A DNA stretch of 64,000 bases from Penaeus vannamei (taxonomy: Eukaryota; Arthropoda; Malacostraca; Decapoda; Penaeidae). Below the pieces are notes generated by a model, which was given only the letters and a program-made list of their open reading frames with translations, searched no databases and had not been told where the DNA came from. Location of the stretch: NCBI RefSeq assembly GCF_042767895.1, contig NC_091578.1, positions 31,045,992 through 31,109,991 on the forward strand, read 5' to 3'. The position numbers and the translations under genes were made by a program. This document shows positions 45,166-55,903 of the stretch, in pieces; position 1 is the stretch's first letter, and every line of letters starts with the position of its first letter.

Positions 45166-45655
45166 TACTCTGTCCCTTTCTCTCTCTTTGTCTCTTGTTT
45201 CTGTGAACTCTTCCTCTCTCTTTCTTTCCCTCTCTCCCTTCCCCTCTGCCTCTGCTTGTCTCTCTCCTCATTCTCCCTACCCCCTCCCCCCTCCATCCAC
45301 ACACTCTCTCTATCTGTCTCTCGTTCTCTCTTTCTCTCTCCATTGCTCTCTCCCTCCCCCTCTTTCTTTCTCTTTCACTCCCTCCCTTTCTCTCTCTCAC
45401 CCCCCCTCTCTCTCCCTCCCTCTCTCTCTCTCTCTCTCTCTCCCTCTCCCCCTCTCCCCTCACTCTCTCTCCCTCCCTCCCTCCCCCCCTCTCTCTCCAT
45501 TTCCCCCCTCCCTCCCTCCCTCCCTCCCTCTCTCTCTCTCTTTCCCCCCACTCTCTCTCCCTCCTCCCTCCCCCCCTCTCTCTCTCTCTCTCCCCCCACT
45601 CTCTCCCTCCCTCACCCTCTCCTCCCCCTCTCTCTCCCTCTCCCTCTCTCACGAA
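45166..45655. repeat. CT/CCCTCC pyrimidine array
   Basis: CT runs alternate with CCCTCCCTCC and CCCCCACTCTCTCC words of about 50-60 bp. Confidence 0.97.
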
Positions 45656-46100
45656 CAATGTGTGCGCTGCCGGGAAACCTGTTCTAAGGTCGGGGTAACT
45701 TGTGCCAAGACGTAAAACCTTTCGCCTTACCTCATCGCCAAAGGTAAGCTCGGTTCGTGTAAACAACATCTTTTTTTCCTTTTTTCGTTGTTTACGAATC
45801 TAAAATAAGAAAAAAAAAATGAAAAAAAATGTTTCGTTTATTTAGATCTCTGATTATCTTGTTTGTTTTTTAATTGGTTTATGAATGAGATTCGAAATAT
45901 CATAGTTTTAGTTCTTAATCTTATATTTTGTATACATACACACGTAGAAAATGTGAAGAACTGTTTCGTTTAATTAGATCTTTGATTATTATTTTTATGG
46001 TCTTTTTTTAATGGTTTATGATGGAGATTGGGGCGACGGGGCTAACCTCTGTCTAACCTTCGTGTCTTGCAAGTGTTATCTGCTGAATCATGTCTTCTTC
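45656..46100. other. unique island, with a diverged duplication of about 132 bp
   Basis: CCAAAG|GTAAGC near 45743 is donor-like. TGTTTCGTTTATTTAGATCT near 45830 and CTGTTTCGTTTAATTAGATC near 45961 mark a duplication. TAGTTTTAGTTCTTAAT near 45905 recurs near 46735. Confidence 0.5.
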
Positions 46101-46440
46101 GGCCTTCCCCTAATCCCTAATCCTTGCCTTCTTTCGCTACCCCCTAACCCTGATCCTCTCCCCTAATCTCTAATCCTTGCCTTCCTTCGCTAACCCCTAA
46201 CCCTGATCCTCTACCCTCATCCCTAATCCTTGCCTTCCTTCGCTAACCCCTAATCCTGATCCTCTCCCCTCATCCCTAATCCTTGCCTTCTTTCCCTTAC
46301 TCTGGTTCTCTCCCCTAATCCCTAATCCTTACCTTCCTTCGCTATCCCCCAATCGTCACATCCTAATTCTCACAGATTCCTTTGCTACTCCCTAATCACG
46401 CCCCCTCTTCCCTAATCCCTTACCTATACTTAACCTAGAA
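46101..46440. repeat. 53-bp C-rich minisatellite, 5-6 copies
   Basis: TCCTTGCCTTC anchors lie at 46121, 46174, 46227, 46280 and 46326 (TCCTTACCTTC). Units contain GCTAACCCCTAACCCTGATC and CCCCTAATCCCTAA. Confidence 0.95.
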
Positions 46441-46511
46441 TCCTTACCTACCTTCTCCCTTTCCCTTCATAGTCCATCATACTCTTATCCTATCCTTTCT
46501 CTCTCTCATTA

Positions 46512-46548
<37 letters not shown>

Positions 46549-46680
46549 CCTTACTCTTACTTCTCTCTCTCTCTCTTCCCTTACCCAACCCCCTACCCTT
46601 TATCCCTACCTTCTCCCTTTCCCCATTTACCCTTACCTAACTCCCAATCCCTCTTCTAACCCTCCCCCCTTAGTAAAGAT
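46441..46680. repeat. pyrimidine-rich tract with (CT)n
   Basis: (CT)n at 46518-46543; CCTTACCC words otherwise. Confidence 0.85.
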
Positions 46681-47100
46681 TTTTTTTATTAGTACTGTCT
46701 AAATAATTAACATGTATTTCCATCGATATTTATAGTTTTAGTTCTTAATTTCATATTTTGTATTCATAATTTTTCTCTAAGTATCTTAAACTACATAAAA
46801 AAACTATTTTCATAAAAAAGTAAGCCATCGATTTTTTTCAAAATAACTTATGGATCTAAAAAAAAACCTTTAATAACAAAGAAAAAAATAATAAAAAAAT
46901 AATAATAATAAAGAAAAAAATAAGATAGATAATTCGATTTAACCAAAAGATTATGAACCGCATCTGCAGTGCCAAGTGGGCGTGGTCGGGCGTGAATTGA
47001 ACACGAGACCGCAGGGTGTGGGCGGAGGGCGTGAGTGCACGAGGGCGGAATCACAGCACGCCCACAGCCGCAGCATTACTTCCGGGATACAGACAGACAG
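46681..47100. other. AT-rich then GC-rich unique sequence
   Basis: 46735-46770 repeats a segment seen near 45905. The GC-rich part (46960-47090) has GGGCGTG words but no gene. Confidence 0.45.
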
Positions 47101-47812
47101 ACATGCAGACTGAGATTGGGAGGCATACTGCACGCACACACATACGCACAAACACAAAGACACGTGTATATTTACGCACAGACAGAAACACACACACACA
47201 GACACACACACACACACGCACACACGCACATACGAGCAAACACAAAGACACGTGTATATTTACACACAGACAGAAACACACACACACACACAGACACACA
47301 CGCACATACGCACAAACACAAAGACACATGTATATTTACACACAGAGAGGTAAGGACACAGATACACAGAGGCAAAAACAGACACAGACACAAAGTCACA
47401 CGAATACACACCCACCCCCACACAAAGCTACACACCGACAAACCAACCCACACATATGTATATAAAGACACACACACATATATATACACAAAGACACACA
47501 CACATATCCAAACACACACACACACACACACAACCCTCCTCCCCCTACCCACACACCCACACGCATACAAAGCCACAGAACTTCCTTAAAACACACACAC
47601 ACGCGCACACAGGACCTCCCTCTCTCTCCCCCCCCCATCACCCTCTTAAACGCACACGCACGCACACGCGCGCACACACACACACACACACGCACACACA
47701 CACGCACACACACACACGCACACACACATGCACGCACACACACACACGCACACACAAACCCACACACACACACACATACACACACGTACGCACACACACA
47801 CACACACAAACG
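47101..47812. repeat. (CA)n array with AAAGACACGTGTATATTTAC units
   Basis: A unit of about 80-90 bp holding CAAAGACACGTGTATATTTA occurs near 47154, 47241 and 47318 (last with ACATG). Pure CA and CGCA repeats follow to 47810. His/Thr and Cys/Val frames are artefacts. Confidence 0.97.
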
Positions 47813-47955
47813 AACGACCTTTTCAAGAGGGTGGAGGTCGGGGGGGGGGGGGGTTCCTCTTTCCCCGCCACGCGCGATCGACTAAGGGGGGGAGGGAGGG
47901 AGGGAGGGGAGGGGGGGGCATATGCGTCATTTGCTGCGCTTGAACATACGCTTCT

Positions 47956-47957
<2 letters not shown>
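47813..47957. other. G-rich island
   Basis: G-run 47839-47852 and GGGAGGGAGGGAGGG at 47890-47905; no gene. Confidence 0.5.
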
Positions 47958-48054
<97 letters not shown>

Positions 48055-48230
48055 CGTATTTCTTTCGTTTCTGTGCGATACCACCTGTTTTTTATTTCTT
48101 CTCTTAATATTTCGTAGTCTTCTTCGTTCTTTTTTTCTTTTCTTTTTCTTTTCTTTTGCTTTTCTCTCTTTCTCTCTCTCTCTCACTCTCTCTTTATCTT
48201 TATATTTTTTTTCGAAAAAAGGCAAAAGGA
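47958..48230. repeat. (CT)n microsatellite with T-rich right side
   Basis: (CT)n at 47959-48006 and 48010-48051, then TTTTCTTTTC words and CT again near 48165-48195. Confidence 0.97.
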
Positions 48231-48900
48231 TAAAAACATAAAAACAAGAAAGATAAAGAAAAACACAAAAAAATCCCATTCATTGTCTTACAACACACTT
48301 TATCAAGAAAAAAAAATAAAAATAAAAGATTACCACAACTTTCTTCATCTGGACGTCCTCTGCTATTTTTATATAAAAAGAGAAACAGGTCCAATTATCT
48401 ATATTTTTATCTCAAACTGGACACCAACAAGAATTCTTATAACAAACCTCAAAGCCAGTTAGGACGCTTTCCAGATCGAATAAGTGATAACGAAATTGGA
48501 AATCGAAAAAATATCTTATTGATAAATAGAAATTAAACTAAAATAAAAATAGAAAAAAATGTATATTATCGATAAAAAAATTAAAATAAACATATATAAA
48601 TGAAAAAAATATAAATGATATCGAAATTAGAAACCGAATAAAAGTATATTATCGATAAAAAGAAATTTTAAAAATAACATCAAAAGAGAAAATAAACATA
48701 TATAAAAGAAAAAAAAAGACCTAAAAACGAAAAACCCAAAAAGACAAACTATATATAAAAAAAAGGAAATTTCAAAAAGAAAATAAAAGAAAAAGAAGTA
48801 AAGATCAGTTATAAAAATCAAAGAGATAAAACAAGAATTAAAACAAAGAAGCCATAAAAAAACACATTCTGGAGAGGCATTGTATGTACTCCGAAGGTTA
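48231..48900. repeat. A-rich DNA with diverged units of about 60-120 bp
   Basis: TATATTATCGATAAAA occurs near 48562 and 48647; GAAATTAGAAACCGAATAAA and GAAATTGGAAATCGAAAAAA near 48617 and 48493. This is a degraded tandem family in A-rich DNA with no coding signal. Confidence 0.65.
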
Positions 48901-49290
48901 AACATTTACACTTTTTTTTCGAGTTTGAGTTTCTAAAGCTGTTTTCTTTCTCTTGTTCTTTTAATCTTCTATTTTTTTCTGATTCTCGAAATTTTATCAT
49001 CTTATCTTTATGATTATTACTGTTCTTTTTCTATTTCGTTTTCTTTTTCAGTTTCGTGAATTTCTCTCTTACTTTTCAAAGCATATCTTTTTGTATTTTA
49101 TTTTTCTTTAATATCGTGAAATTCTCTTTTACTTTTATAGTTATTATTATTCTTTTTATTTCAATTTCTCTCCAGTTTCGTGAAATTCTGTCATACATTC
49201 CTTATCATTACTAATTTTTATATTTCAATAGCTTTTCAGTTTCGTGAAATTCTGTCTTACACTTTATCGGCATTTCTATTTATTTTTTCT
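48901..49290. repeat. diverged tandem repeat of about 63 bp, 4-5 copies
   Basis: CAGTTTCGTGAA or a variant at 49049, 49111, 49173 and 49237 in T-rich context, each followed by TTCTCTTTTAC or a variant; an older copy near 48975. Confidence 0.85.
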
Positions 49291-49660
49291 CTCTATTGCG
49301 TCAACTATTTGGTCACGGAACTACTGTGAAGTTATGACGTGAAACTATTTTTTCTTCGCACCGAAAATTTTCGAAAATGAACGATAATTTGAGCGAATTC
49401 CGTTTTCCTTCATATATTTCTTCGCTTAGTCTTCGCCGTCCTCCCGTTTCGCTCTTATTACCATTCTTAATATTTCCATTATCGCTGTTATTACCATATT
49501 TATCGTAATCACCACCATTACCATCATTATCGTCACTGCTACGATCGTTATTATCATTATCATCATTCTGCCAATATTTTTTTTTCATATCTTACCTTCT
49601 GTATTAATTCCAAATATTCAGATATACATAGACTGCACCCCGACCTTGCTCTCGCCGCCT
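49291..49660. other. unique sequence with ATTACC/ATTATC triplets
   Basis: ATT-rich triplets at 49455-49570; no gene. Confidence 0.5.
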
Positions 49661-50170
49661 AAGGGAGGGCAACATTAATAGAAAACGAGGGAGGAGGAGG
49701 AGGGGGAGGAGGAGGAGGAAGGGAGGAGCTGGGGGTGGAGGAGGAGGAAGTGGAGGAAAGGGGGAGGGGGAGGAGGAGTGGGAGGAGCTGGGGGTGAAGG
49801 AGGAGGTGCAGAGGAGGAGGAGGAGGTGGAGGAGGTGAAGGAGGAGGAGATGGAGGAGGAAGAGGAGGAGGAGGGGGGGAGGAGGAGGTGGAGGAGAAGG
49901 AGGAAGGGGGGAGGAGGAGGAAGGGGGGGGGAGGAGGAGGGGGTAGGAGGAGGAGGAGGAGGTGGAGGAGGAGGAGGAGGAGGAGGAGGAGGGGGAGAGG
50001 AGGTGGAGGAGAAGAAGGTGGAGGAGGAGGAAGGGAGGAGGAGGGGGAGGAGGTGGAGGAGGAGGAGGAGGAGGAGGAGGAGGAGGTGGAGGTAGAGGAG
50101 AGGGAGACGGAGGAGGAGGAAGAGGAAGGAAAAGCGAGAGAAGGGAGAAGGAGAAGAAGAAAACAGGAGA
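49661..50170. repeat. (GGA)n polypurine array
   Basis: About 500 bp of GGAGGAGG with GTGGAGGA and GGAGCTGGGGGTGAAGG units (near 49725 and 49782). All plus frames read Glu/Gly/Arg. Confidence 0.98.
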
Positions 50171-50440
50171 CGAATAAAAAGAGGAAAGTGAAGGCGCCAT
50201 GGCATTTCGAAACAGGGAAAATAACCACCAAAAGAAAAGGAGATAAGAAACACCGAAGACAACGACCTCTGGACGTTATAGAACGAGGGAATAAGGAGGA
50301 GAAAAAGAAGGAGAAAAATTCGGATCCCCAGAGAAGACCCACAGAAACCTCCTTCTTCGAAACCCGACCAACCCAGTGCCACCCCAGACAGCCTTCTGCA
50401 TCGACCTCGCGAGCTATGTACCCCAGATACAGCATTTCCC
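50171..50440. other. unique island
   Basis: A-rich then mixed; CGAACGAGGGAATAAGG-type sequence with no recognisable frame. Confidence 0.4.
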
Positions 50441-50615
50441 CCCCCCCCTTCTCTCTCTCTCTCTCTTTCTATCTCTCCTTCTCTCTCCTTCTCTCTCTCT
50501 CTCTCTCTCTCCCTCTCCCTCTCCCTCCATCTCTCTCTCTCTCTCTCCCTCTCCCTCTCCCTCTCTCTCTCTCTCTCTCCCTCTCCCTCCATCTCTCTCT
50601 CTCTCTCTCTCTTAC
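50441..50615. repeat. (CT)n/(CCCTCT)n array
   Basis: CT runs with CCCTCTCCCTCTCCCT blocks repeated three times. Confidence 0.97.
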
Positions 50616-50870
50616 ACTCGAATGTTCATGAGATGGATTCTCACCCCGTTCGACTTCATGAACGGAAAAAATAACTTCTCGTGATGAAGTGGACGGACGG
50701 GGGGCAAAATGGGTGAAAGTTGTCCACTTTTAGCGGCTGACTCAATCTCGACGACCTCGGCTCAAGATGGACTTAAGGAAACTGACTGGCTGAGAATAAT
50801 TGGCTAGGCGAAGTGTTCTGCGAGTTTGGTCAGTGCTAATCTGTCTTCTCTGTAACTATCTATTTACTTG
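50616..50870. other. unique island
   Basis: TTCATGAGATGG and TTCATGAACGG nearby; otherwise featureless. Confidence 0.4.
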
Positions 50871-51075
50871 TCTACCTTTCTCTCTCTCTCTCTCTCTCTC
50901 GTTCGATCTATTTGGCTTTCCCTCTCTGTATCTCAAGCTGTCTCCCTCTCTCTTATGTACCCCCTCTCTCTCTATTTGTCTTTTCCCTCTCTGTCTCTCT
51001 CACTCTCTTTCTATGTAGCCTCTCTATCTCTCTCTTTCTCACCCTTCCACCCTCCCTCCCTCCCTCCCTCTCTCC
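50871..51075. repeat. CT-rich tract
   Basis: (CT)n at 50878-50900 and CTCTCTG words to 51070. Confidence 0.92.
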
Positions 51076-51400
51076 ATAAAAGCACCCTCATTTATCCAAA
51101 CACTCCTTCAGTTACACAACACACCATAAATAGACCGGCCAACATCGGAAACATCAACAACACGTACATCTATTTATCTTATTATTTATTATTTTATCAT
51201 CTATTTCATTTTTTATTTTGATCTTATTATTATTATTTTTTTGCTTGCGGAATGGCTCATTAAGTTCCATTTGAAAACGCAGGTGTTTGCAGAAGGTATT
51301 TTAAAGCGTTCACTCTATTTTTTTCCCCTGAGAAGACCGTTTAGATAATAATAAATAATACACATGCGAGTGAATGGTGACGCACGAAAGACAGGAATAA
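51076..51400. other. AT-rich unique sequence
   Basis: No gene or RNA recognised. Confidence 0.5.
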
Positions 51401-51805
51401 TGCTGATGATAGTGATGATGATAGTGATGATGATGGAGGTAAGAGTGATATTCAGAGTGATATCAGCGGTAGTGGTGGTGCTTTCGGTATTGTCATTACT
51501 ATCATCATCATTATTATCAATACTGTTACTATCCCTATTATCATTAAAATTATATTCATTATTATCATTTCAATCATCATCATCATCAGTATCATTAATA
51601 TCATTATTATCATTTCAATCATCATCATTAGTATCATTAATATCATCATCATTATAATTTCTATCATCATCATCATTATTATTATCACCATTACTAATAG
51701 GAATAGTAAAAGTAGTAGTAGTAGTAGATATATTAGAATAAATTCTAATAATATTTAAATAAATAAATAAAAATAAAAATAATATAAATAAATAAATAAA
51801 TAAAT
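51401..51805. repeat. ATC/ATT/GAT trinucleotide region, then AAAT repeats
   Basis: GATGATAGTGATGATG, then TCATCATCATTATTATC with a unit of about 50 bp (ATTATCATTTCAATCATCAT, three copies near 51560-51660), then AAATAAAT to 51805. Confidence 0.94.
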
Positions 51806-51829
51806 GTAATGCATAGCAAAACGAACTCT

Positions 51830-52300
51830 ACTTTCCCCCATCTCTCTGTCGCAGATGTAGGGGGGGTAGGGGGGAGGGGGTGCAAGAGAGCAGGAGCCTT
51901 CCTCTTTCACTCCTTAAATCCCCTCCTCCCCCATCTCCACCATCTCTGCTTCCTCCTCCTCCTTCTCCTTCTCCTCATTTTCCTCCTCACTCTCCATCTC
52001 CTCCTCCATTCAGGAGTGAAAGGCCGAGGGAGGAACCCCGTGTGAGTGATCGACCGACCGAACACACCGTTAATATCCCCCTCCACCCACTCCACCTTCC
52101 CCCCCCCCCTTCATCCCCACCCCACTCCTCCTTCCACCCTCCATCCCCCTTCCCCTCTCCCCTTCCCTCCACCCTCCTCCCTCCCACCCCCCACCCCACC
52201 CCCCTTCCTTCCCTCCCACCCCACTCCCCTTCCTTCCCCTCCCCATCCCCCTCCACCCCACCCACCCCACCCTCCTCCTCCCCCAAAACACACCTGCTGT
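51830..52300. repeat. C-rich pyrimidine tracts split by a short unique segment
   Basis: CTCCTCC words to 52012, a CpG-containing unique stretch 52013-52075, then CCCCACCCC/CCTTCC words of about 30 bp. Confidence 0.85.
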
Positions 52301-52424
52301 TCCTTCGCTCCCCGATCCGCGACGGGAAGAAATGATGGAGAGCGACAGCCAATTAAAAGGGAGAGACAGACCGACAGACAGACGTGACGGAAATACACTC
52401 GCGGAAGAAGGAAATGTGTTTGTC

Positions 52425-52745
52425 AAGGAAGGAGGAAGGAGGAAGGAGGGAGGAGGGAGGAGGAAGGAGGAAGGAGGGGAGGGAGGAGGGAGGAGGGGAG
52501 GCGGGGAGGAATGCGAGGTGGGAGGGGAGGGAGGGAGGTGAGAGGTGGGAGGGGAGGAGGGAGGTGGGAGGGAGGTGGGAGGAATGCGAGGAGGAAGGGG
52601 AACAAGAGGAGGAGGAGGAGGGAGGAGGAAAATGAACGAAGAGGAGGAGGAGGAGAAAGGAGGAAAAATGAACGAAGAACAGGAGGCCGAGAAGGAGGAG
52701 GAAGAAGGAGGAAAAATGAACGAAGAAGAAAAGGAAAAAAAGTAT
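52425..52745. repeat. GGA polypurine minisatellite
   Basis: GGAGGAAGGAGG, then GGTGGGAGGGGAGGGAGG units, then GGAGGAAAAATGAACGAAGA three times (52625-52730). Confidence 0.95.
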
Positions 52746-53105
52746 TTTCCTATCGTCACTCACTTCGACAACCCAGTAATTACACCCAGTTTGGCCATTT
52801 TATTTCGAGAACAAGCGACAGTTGGCAATGATTCGCGCAATCCCATTTTCTCCCACCTTTCTTTCGCTCCGCCATAAAAAAACGAAAAAAAACAAACGAA
52901 AGAAAGAAAGAAAAAAAAAAACGAAAACGAAAACGAACATCAACACGGGAGGATAAAAGACCCAAAAGACTCGTACTGTTCACAAACCGAATCACGAGCT
53001 CCTCTGAACTGTGAAGCGGAACCGTCAAAATACCTTTCGGGCTAAATTGCCGTGACTATGTATCCCTTAATTCCAGGTTCTATTTAGCTAAGGGCTAATA
53101 ACCGG
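52746..53105. other. unique sequence
   Basis: Contains an A-rich patch 52880-52940; no gene. Confidence 0.5.
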
Positions 53106-53560
53106 AAAAGGCCAGATTTTTAACGTTATAATAAACAACTAAGTTCTTTCGCAGTCAAATTCGCATTCCAAATTTTTAACGTTATAATAAACAACTAAGT
53201 TCTTTCGCAGTCAAATTCGCATTCCAAATTTTTAACGTTATAATAAACAACCAAGTTCTTTCGCAGTCAAATTCGCATTCCAAATTTTAACGTTATAATA
53301 AACAACTAAGTTCTTTCGCAGTCAAATTCGCATTCCAAATTTTTAACGTTATAATAAACAACTAAGTTTCTTCGCAGTCACGTGTTGCTCTATGGATATC
53401 AAAAATGGATAATTGCGCAGGATATAGTTGATATTAATAGCAGTGGTAGAAGCATTCCCAATCCAATTTTTAACTCCTTCCTATTTTCAACGTCATAATA
53501 AACAACTAAATTCCTTCGCAGTCACGTGTCGCTCCTTGGAAGTCAAAAATGGATAATTGC
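53106..53560. repeat. 56-bp tandem repeat, 5 copies, plus a displaced copy in a 145-bp unit
   Basis: TAACGTTATAATAAACAACT at 53121, 53177, 53233, 53288 and 53344. Copy 5 and a diverged copy near 53489 both continue into CGCAGTCACGTGT and AAAAATGGATAATTGCG, so a longer unit was duplicated as well. Confidence 0.97.
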
Positions 53561-53870
53561 GAAGGATATATTTGGATGTATTTGCAACACGATCCTGCAC
53601 CGCGAATTTTCAAGAATTATTCTTCCTCTCCGCAATAATATCCAGTCAAAAAAAAAAAAACAACAACAAATATGCAAAAAAAAAAAAAAAAAGTCAAAAT
53701 CTTTCGCCTTTTACATGCAAGCAAACAAGCAAGTAAGCACCCCCCCCCACCCCCACCAACAAAAAAAAAAAAAAACAATTTTCGCCTTTCACATACAAAC
53801 AAACAAACAAACAAGCACGGACACCCCCCCCAAAAAAAAAAAAAAAAAAAAATCAGTTCCGCCCATTACG
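53561..53870. repeat. A/C-rich low-complexity sequence with a duplication of about 90 bp
   Basis: TTTTCGCCTTTCACATACAAAC (53780 region) matches CTTTCGCCTTTTACATGCAA (53701 region), each after an A-run and before CAAACAAGCA and a C-run. Confidence 0.8.
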
Positions 53871-54145
53871 ACCTCCATTCCCATCCCTCCATGCCCCCGA
53901 AGTCCTCCTTCAAATCTCCCCTCTTCCTCCTTCCTCCCATTCCCGTTCTTGACCTTCGCCAGTCTCCTCCCCTTCCGTATCCGAAGTCCCCCCGAAGTCG
54001 AGTCACGGCCATTAACCGGCAGATCGTTAACCGGACGTGATCGAAGTCCCTTTTTCGGACGAGCGAGACGGGGTCTGACCGCACCGAGTCCCCGCCTGGG
54101 ACTGTTGGTATAACGGCGACGCTGACAAACAGGAGTGCGTTTGTG
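53871..54145. other. CpG-containing unique island
   Basis: CCATTAACCGG and CGTTAACCGGACG form a small repeat near 54010-54035. No gene. Confidence 0.4.
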
Positions 54146-54600
54146 TCGCTAAGTGGAGAGGGGGGAAGGGAGGGTGGGGGAGGAGAGAGAGAGAGAGAGA
54201 GGGGGAGAGAGGGGGAAAGGTGGGGGAGAGAGAGGGAAGGATGGGGGAAGGAGAGTTGGGGAAGGGTGGGGGAGGAAAGAGAGAGAGGGGAGAAGGGTGG
54301 GGGAAGAGAGAGAGAGAGGGGGATGGGTGGGGAAGGGAGAAAGAGAGGTGGGGAAGGATGGGGGGAGGAGAGAGAGAGAGGTGGGGAAGGGTGGTGGGGA
54401 GGAGAGAGAGAGAGAGATGGGGAAAGTTGGGGGAGGAGACTGAGGGAGAGAGGGGAGGGAGGTCAGGATGAGACAAGAAGGATGAAGGAGGAGGATAGGG
54501 TAAGTAGGAGTGGATGAGAAATAAGAAGGATGAAGGAGAGAGGATAAGGGGGAGGGTACAGGGAGACGGAGATGTGGATCAAGTAGGAGGGTATAGGGAA
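54146..54600. repeat. G-rich purine minisatellite (GTGGGGAAGGATGGGGGA)
   Basis: GGGGAAGGGTGGGGGAGGAG and GAGAGAGAG alternate in units of about 45-55 bp; GAAGGATGAAGGAG recurs at 54475 and 54525. Confidence 0.94.
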
Positions 54601-54810
54601 AGTGGAAAAGGAAAAAAGAAAAGAAAAAATTAACCAACATCGGAACACAGGGAAGAGGAAAATGGAAAAAAAAGGAAACAGAGAAAACGGAAGAAGAAAG
54701 AGAACAGAAGCAAAAAGGAGAACCGATCCCACACCGGAAGGTAAGGAAGAGAAGAAAAGAGAGAAAGATAAGAGAGAAACACGAACCTCCACCAACCTCA
54801 GGGCATCATA
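54601..54810. other. A-rich purine sequence
   Basis: Low complexity with no unit resolved; no gene. Confidence 0.5.
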
Positions 54811-54849
54811 AACCTCCCTCGGTCACTTCGGAAAAGAACCAACGAATTT

Positions 54850-54955
54850 GCGAAAGAGAGAATACTCTGAAAATAAAGTTAACAAAGAAGGAATGCTCTG
54901 GAAAAAAAGATAATAAAGACGGAATGCTCTGGAAAAAAGAGATAATAATAAAAAA
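54850..54955. repeat. 34-bp tandem repeat, 3 copies
   Basis: GGAATGCTCTGGAAAAAA or a variant near 54858, 54890 and 54921, with AGATAATAAAGAC between. Confidence 0.9.
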
Positions 54956-55240
54956 CAAACAATAATGGTGTCTTTCTGAAGGCCGCGGACATATGTGGGA
55001 GTGAAGACGCCCAGGTAACGGAAGAGGCACAAAGCTCACCTGTGCCGAGGCAGTCACAACCATTATCAATTTTTCCCGCTCTCCATTAGAACCATTAATA
55101 TCTTTTTTCCCACTTTACGGTTCCTTTTGATCGTATTTCTTCAAAACTGTCATAACTTCGTAGAAAGTGGGAAAAAAATCTGATGGAAAAGCGACGCCAC
55201 AACAAAAACCGGAACGATAAAATGGCGCGAAATCTCGATA
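54956..55240. other. unique sequence
   Basis: Mixed composition; no gene. Confidence 0.45.
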
Positions 55241-55695
55241 TTGGTCTCGAACTCCCTGGATTCGAACTCTTATGATCCAAACTCGAAAGGTTCGAACTCA
55301 TGATTCGAACTTCCAGGATCCGAACTCACGTAATTAGGACTTGCAGGCTCCGAACTCATGATCCGGACTTCCAGGTTCCGAACTCACATCATTAGGACTT
55401 GCAGGCTCCGAACTCATGATTCGAACTCAGATGATCCGGACTTCCAGGATCCGACTTCAAATAAATTCGAACTTGCAGGATCCGAACATGATTCGAACCC
55501 GCAGGATCCAAACACATGATGATCCGACCTCACATAATTCAAACTTGCTGGATTTATTCATTCATCTATTTATTTTATGATCCGAGCTCACATGAATCGA
55601 CCTCACGTAATTCGAACACACAGGATCCGAACACACATAATCCGAACTCACAGGATCCGAACACACATGATTCGAACTCACAAGATTCAAAATCT
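55241..55695. repeat. TTCGAAC / GGATCCGAAC word array
   Basis: About 30 words of the type GATTCGAACTCA, GGATCCGAACTC and GACTTCCAGGATCC or GACTTGCAGG at 12-17-bp spacing, with one 25-bp AT-rich interruption near 55553. A longer unit (ATTAGGACTTGCAGGCTCCG) occurs twice. Read on the minus strand, several words are near-matches to the Pol III B box (GGTTCGAATC). Frames on both strands read as short peptide repeats. Confidence 0.93.
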
Positions 55696-55903
55696 CCCCC
55701 CACCCCGCCCCCCCCCACCCACCCCTTTCCACCCCCTTCCAACAACCGCATTTCCTCCTCCAGACCCGATTTAAATCCCCCCCCCTCCCCCCCCCCCCCC
55801 CCCGGGTATTCATCTCCGAAGGCCATAAACGGCAAGAAATCGTGCTGGCCGGACCGAAACGTCTCATTTAACGGCCGGGTGGACAACGAGACCCCCGACG
55901 GTA
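55696..55903. other. C-run and CpG-containing unique segment
   Basis: C-runs at 55778-55803, then unique sequence; no gene. Confidence 0.45.

Noticed and set aside
49661..50110. Glu/Gly-rich acidic protein frame
   Set aside because: Pure GGA trinucleotide array.
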